Below, in pieces: positions 35,399-36,058 of a DNA stretch of 36,058 bases; the first letter of the stretch is position 1; every line of letters starts with the position of its first letter. The notes beneath the pieces were generated by a model. The model was not told the DNA's origin. It saw only the letters and a list, made by a program, of their open reading frames with translations, and did not search any database. The stretch spans positions 1-36,058 of the forward strand of contig CAIKHZ010000251.1 of assembly GCA_903827375.1 (NCBI GenBank), given 5' to 3'. Source of the stretch: Akkermansiaceae bacterium (GTDB lineage Bacteria; Verrucomicrobiota; Verrucomicrobiia; Verrucomicrobiales; Akkermansiaceae). A program made the translations under genes and the position numbers.

Positions 35399-35491
35399 AG
35401 TTCTAACAAGGAGTGCTTAGCTCGTGACTGCCCATTTGGCTGAGGCGTGCGAGAGTCTTGCGGCCCAAACTCTGCGCGGCATAGCAGCGCA

Positions 35492-35513
35492 TCCGGCAAA
35501 AATTTTTGCCGGA
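35492..35513. other. Perfect 22-bp palindrome upstream of prmC
   Basis: The arm TCCGGCAAAAA is followed directly by its exact reverse complement. Flanking TAGCA and TGCTA, just outside, extend the symmetry. Two copies of ACTTGCTAT follow at 35513-35521 and 35532-35540. It sits 115 bp before the prmC start. It could be an operator for a dimeric regulator or a DNA-level cruciform. With 5 A/T pairs at the centre it is not a standard terminator, though the T5 in the right arm deserves a note. Confidence 0.75.
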
Positions 35514-35627
35514 CTTGCTATCCGCCCTGGCACTTGCTATGGGTGGCTTCACGCGGGAAAGCATGTATTTTTGGCGGCAGGGTGCCGAGGCGCGTATCGG
35601 GAAGCAATCGGAAGTGAGTGTTGTTTT

Positions 35628-36058
35628 ATGTTGATTTCAAACGAGTTACCAAAGATTCGCACGGTTCTAGAGACCTTGGACGGAGGCACCCGCTATTTGG
35701 AGAAACGTGAGATTGCGGATGCGCGGCGCAACATGCAGTGGCTGGTGGCCCACCAACTGAAGTGCAAGCGCATGGATCTGTACGTCCAATTCGACCGCCC
35801 ACTGAGCGAAAGTGACCTGCAACCGCTGAGGGAAGCCCTGAAATTGCGCGGCGAAGGAGTGCCGCTCCAGCATTTGTTAGGGCAGGTGTCCTTTCATCAT
35901 CGCGAGTTCAAGAGCGATGCCCGCGCACTCATTCCCCGACCGGAAACTGAAGAACTCGCCGAATGGCTGCTGGGGATGAGTTTTCCCGATGACCAATCGC
36001 TGCTGGACATGGGTTGCGGATCAGGCGTGCTGGGCTTGACGCTGGCCGCCGAACGACC
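35628..36058 (+). CDS. prmC: Release factor glutamine N5-methyltransferase PrmC (partial, runs off the window)
   Basis: The frame opens at ATG 35628 (MLISNELPKIRTVLETLDGG) and is still open at the window edge, giving 143 complete codons. The N-terminal helical domain is followed by the typical GVPLQHLLGQVSFHHREF, then ALIPRPETEELAEWLL, a PrmC/HemK hallmark, and the SAM-binding motif LLDMGCGSGVLGLTLA. PrmC methylates the glutamine of the GGQ motif in release factors RF1 and RF2. The catalytic NPPY motif lies beyond the window. In many bacteria prmC follows prfA, which is not the case here. The nearest upstream feature is the 22-bp palindrome. Confidence 0.93.
   Translation, partial: MLISNELPKIRTVLETLDGGTRYLEKREIADARRNMQWLVAHQLKCKRMDLYVQFDRPLSESDLQPLREALKLRGEGVPLQHLLGQVSFHHREFKSDARALIPRPETEELAEWLLGMSFPDDQSLLDMGCGSGVLGLTLAAER

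Noticed and set aside
35529-35541. Possible sigma-54 promoter (TGGCAC followed by TTGCT)
   Set aside because: The -24 and -12 elements would need about five bases between TGGCAC and TTGC, and here they abut.
1-36058. Idea that the region between the two 45-bp repeats is a genomic island
   Set aside because: It contains core genes (pheS, pheT, smpB, rpoZ, ilvC, tatA) and no integrase, tRNA or phage gene.
1-36058. tRNA, rRNA, tmRNA and riboswitch genes
   Set aside because: No T-loop-like GGTTCGAxTCC with a matching acceptor stem, and no rRNA-like or known riboswitch core, was recognised by eye. A covariance-model search would be needed to be certain.

Overview
The window looks like a chromosomal segment of a Verrucomicrobia (PVC-group) bacterium. 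This is inferred from content, not from a marker-gene phylogeny. The indications are a high-GC Gram-negative gene set, a PEP-CTERM/exosortase locus, a giant autotransporter-associated-beta-strand/LamG surface protein, a Tat-signal Gfo/Idh oxidoreductase, a lone type II/IV pseudopilin with the usual FTLVELLVV leader, and almost no recognisable Shine-Dalgarno sequences. No rRNA, tRNA, CRISPR array, insertion sequence or prophage gene was recognised.

Left part (1-11683). A repeat-rich 500 bp leader (three 10-mers, four 44-bp tandem units, one end of a dispersed 45-bp repeat) precedes an M42 metallopeptidase gene, and a degenerate inverted copy of the 44-bp unit lies just after it. Next, on the minus strand, come a Tat-exported Gfo/Idh/MocA oxidoreductase, an MFS transporter, a metal/metalloid permease with a cysteine-rich N-terminus, and a pseudopilin with a clear terminator. 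On the plus strand follow a GalU-like nucleotidyltransferase, a 1109-residue protein that appears to join a fucokinase-like GHMP kinase to a UDP-sugar pyrophosphorylase, and tatA.

Middle (11755-22351, all minus strand). This is the most interesting block. Read in transcription order it holds: a DUF4114 PEP-CTERM protein, a membrane-anchored TPR-like protein, an exosortase with Cys/Arg/His active-site residues, a small polytopic membrane protein, an EpsI-like protein, a PAS-GAF hybrid histidine kinase with REC and Hpt domains, a 63-residue membrane ORF, and then a CHASE-domain hybrid kinase. Three consecutive junctions are ATGA overlaps and two more are 4-18 nt apart, so substrate, sorting enzyme and signalling kinase appear to be made as one unit.

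Right part (22515-36058). Housekeeping genes pheS, pheT, rpoZ-smpB and ilvC are interspersed with an exported protein of unknown function, a PfkB-family sugar kinase and the 1459-residue surface protein. The window ends inside prmC, which starts at 35628 and runs off the edge. Between pheS and pheT lies what looks like the decayed start of a four-helix-bundle (S23-type) gene. Other non-coding structure includes a perfect 22-bp palindrome upstream of prmC, an imperfect inverted repeat between pheT and smpB, and three poly-C tracts of 9-10 bases, one of them inside a kinase gene.
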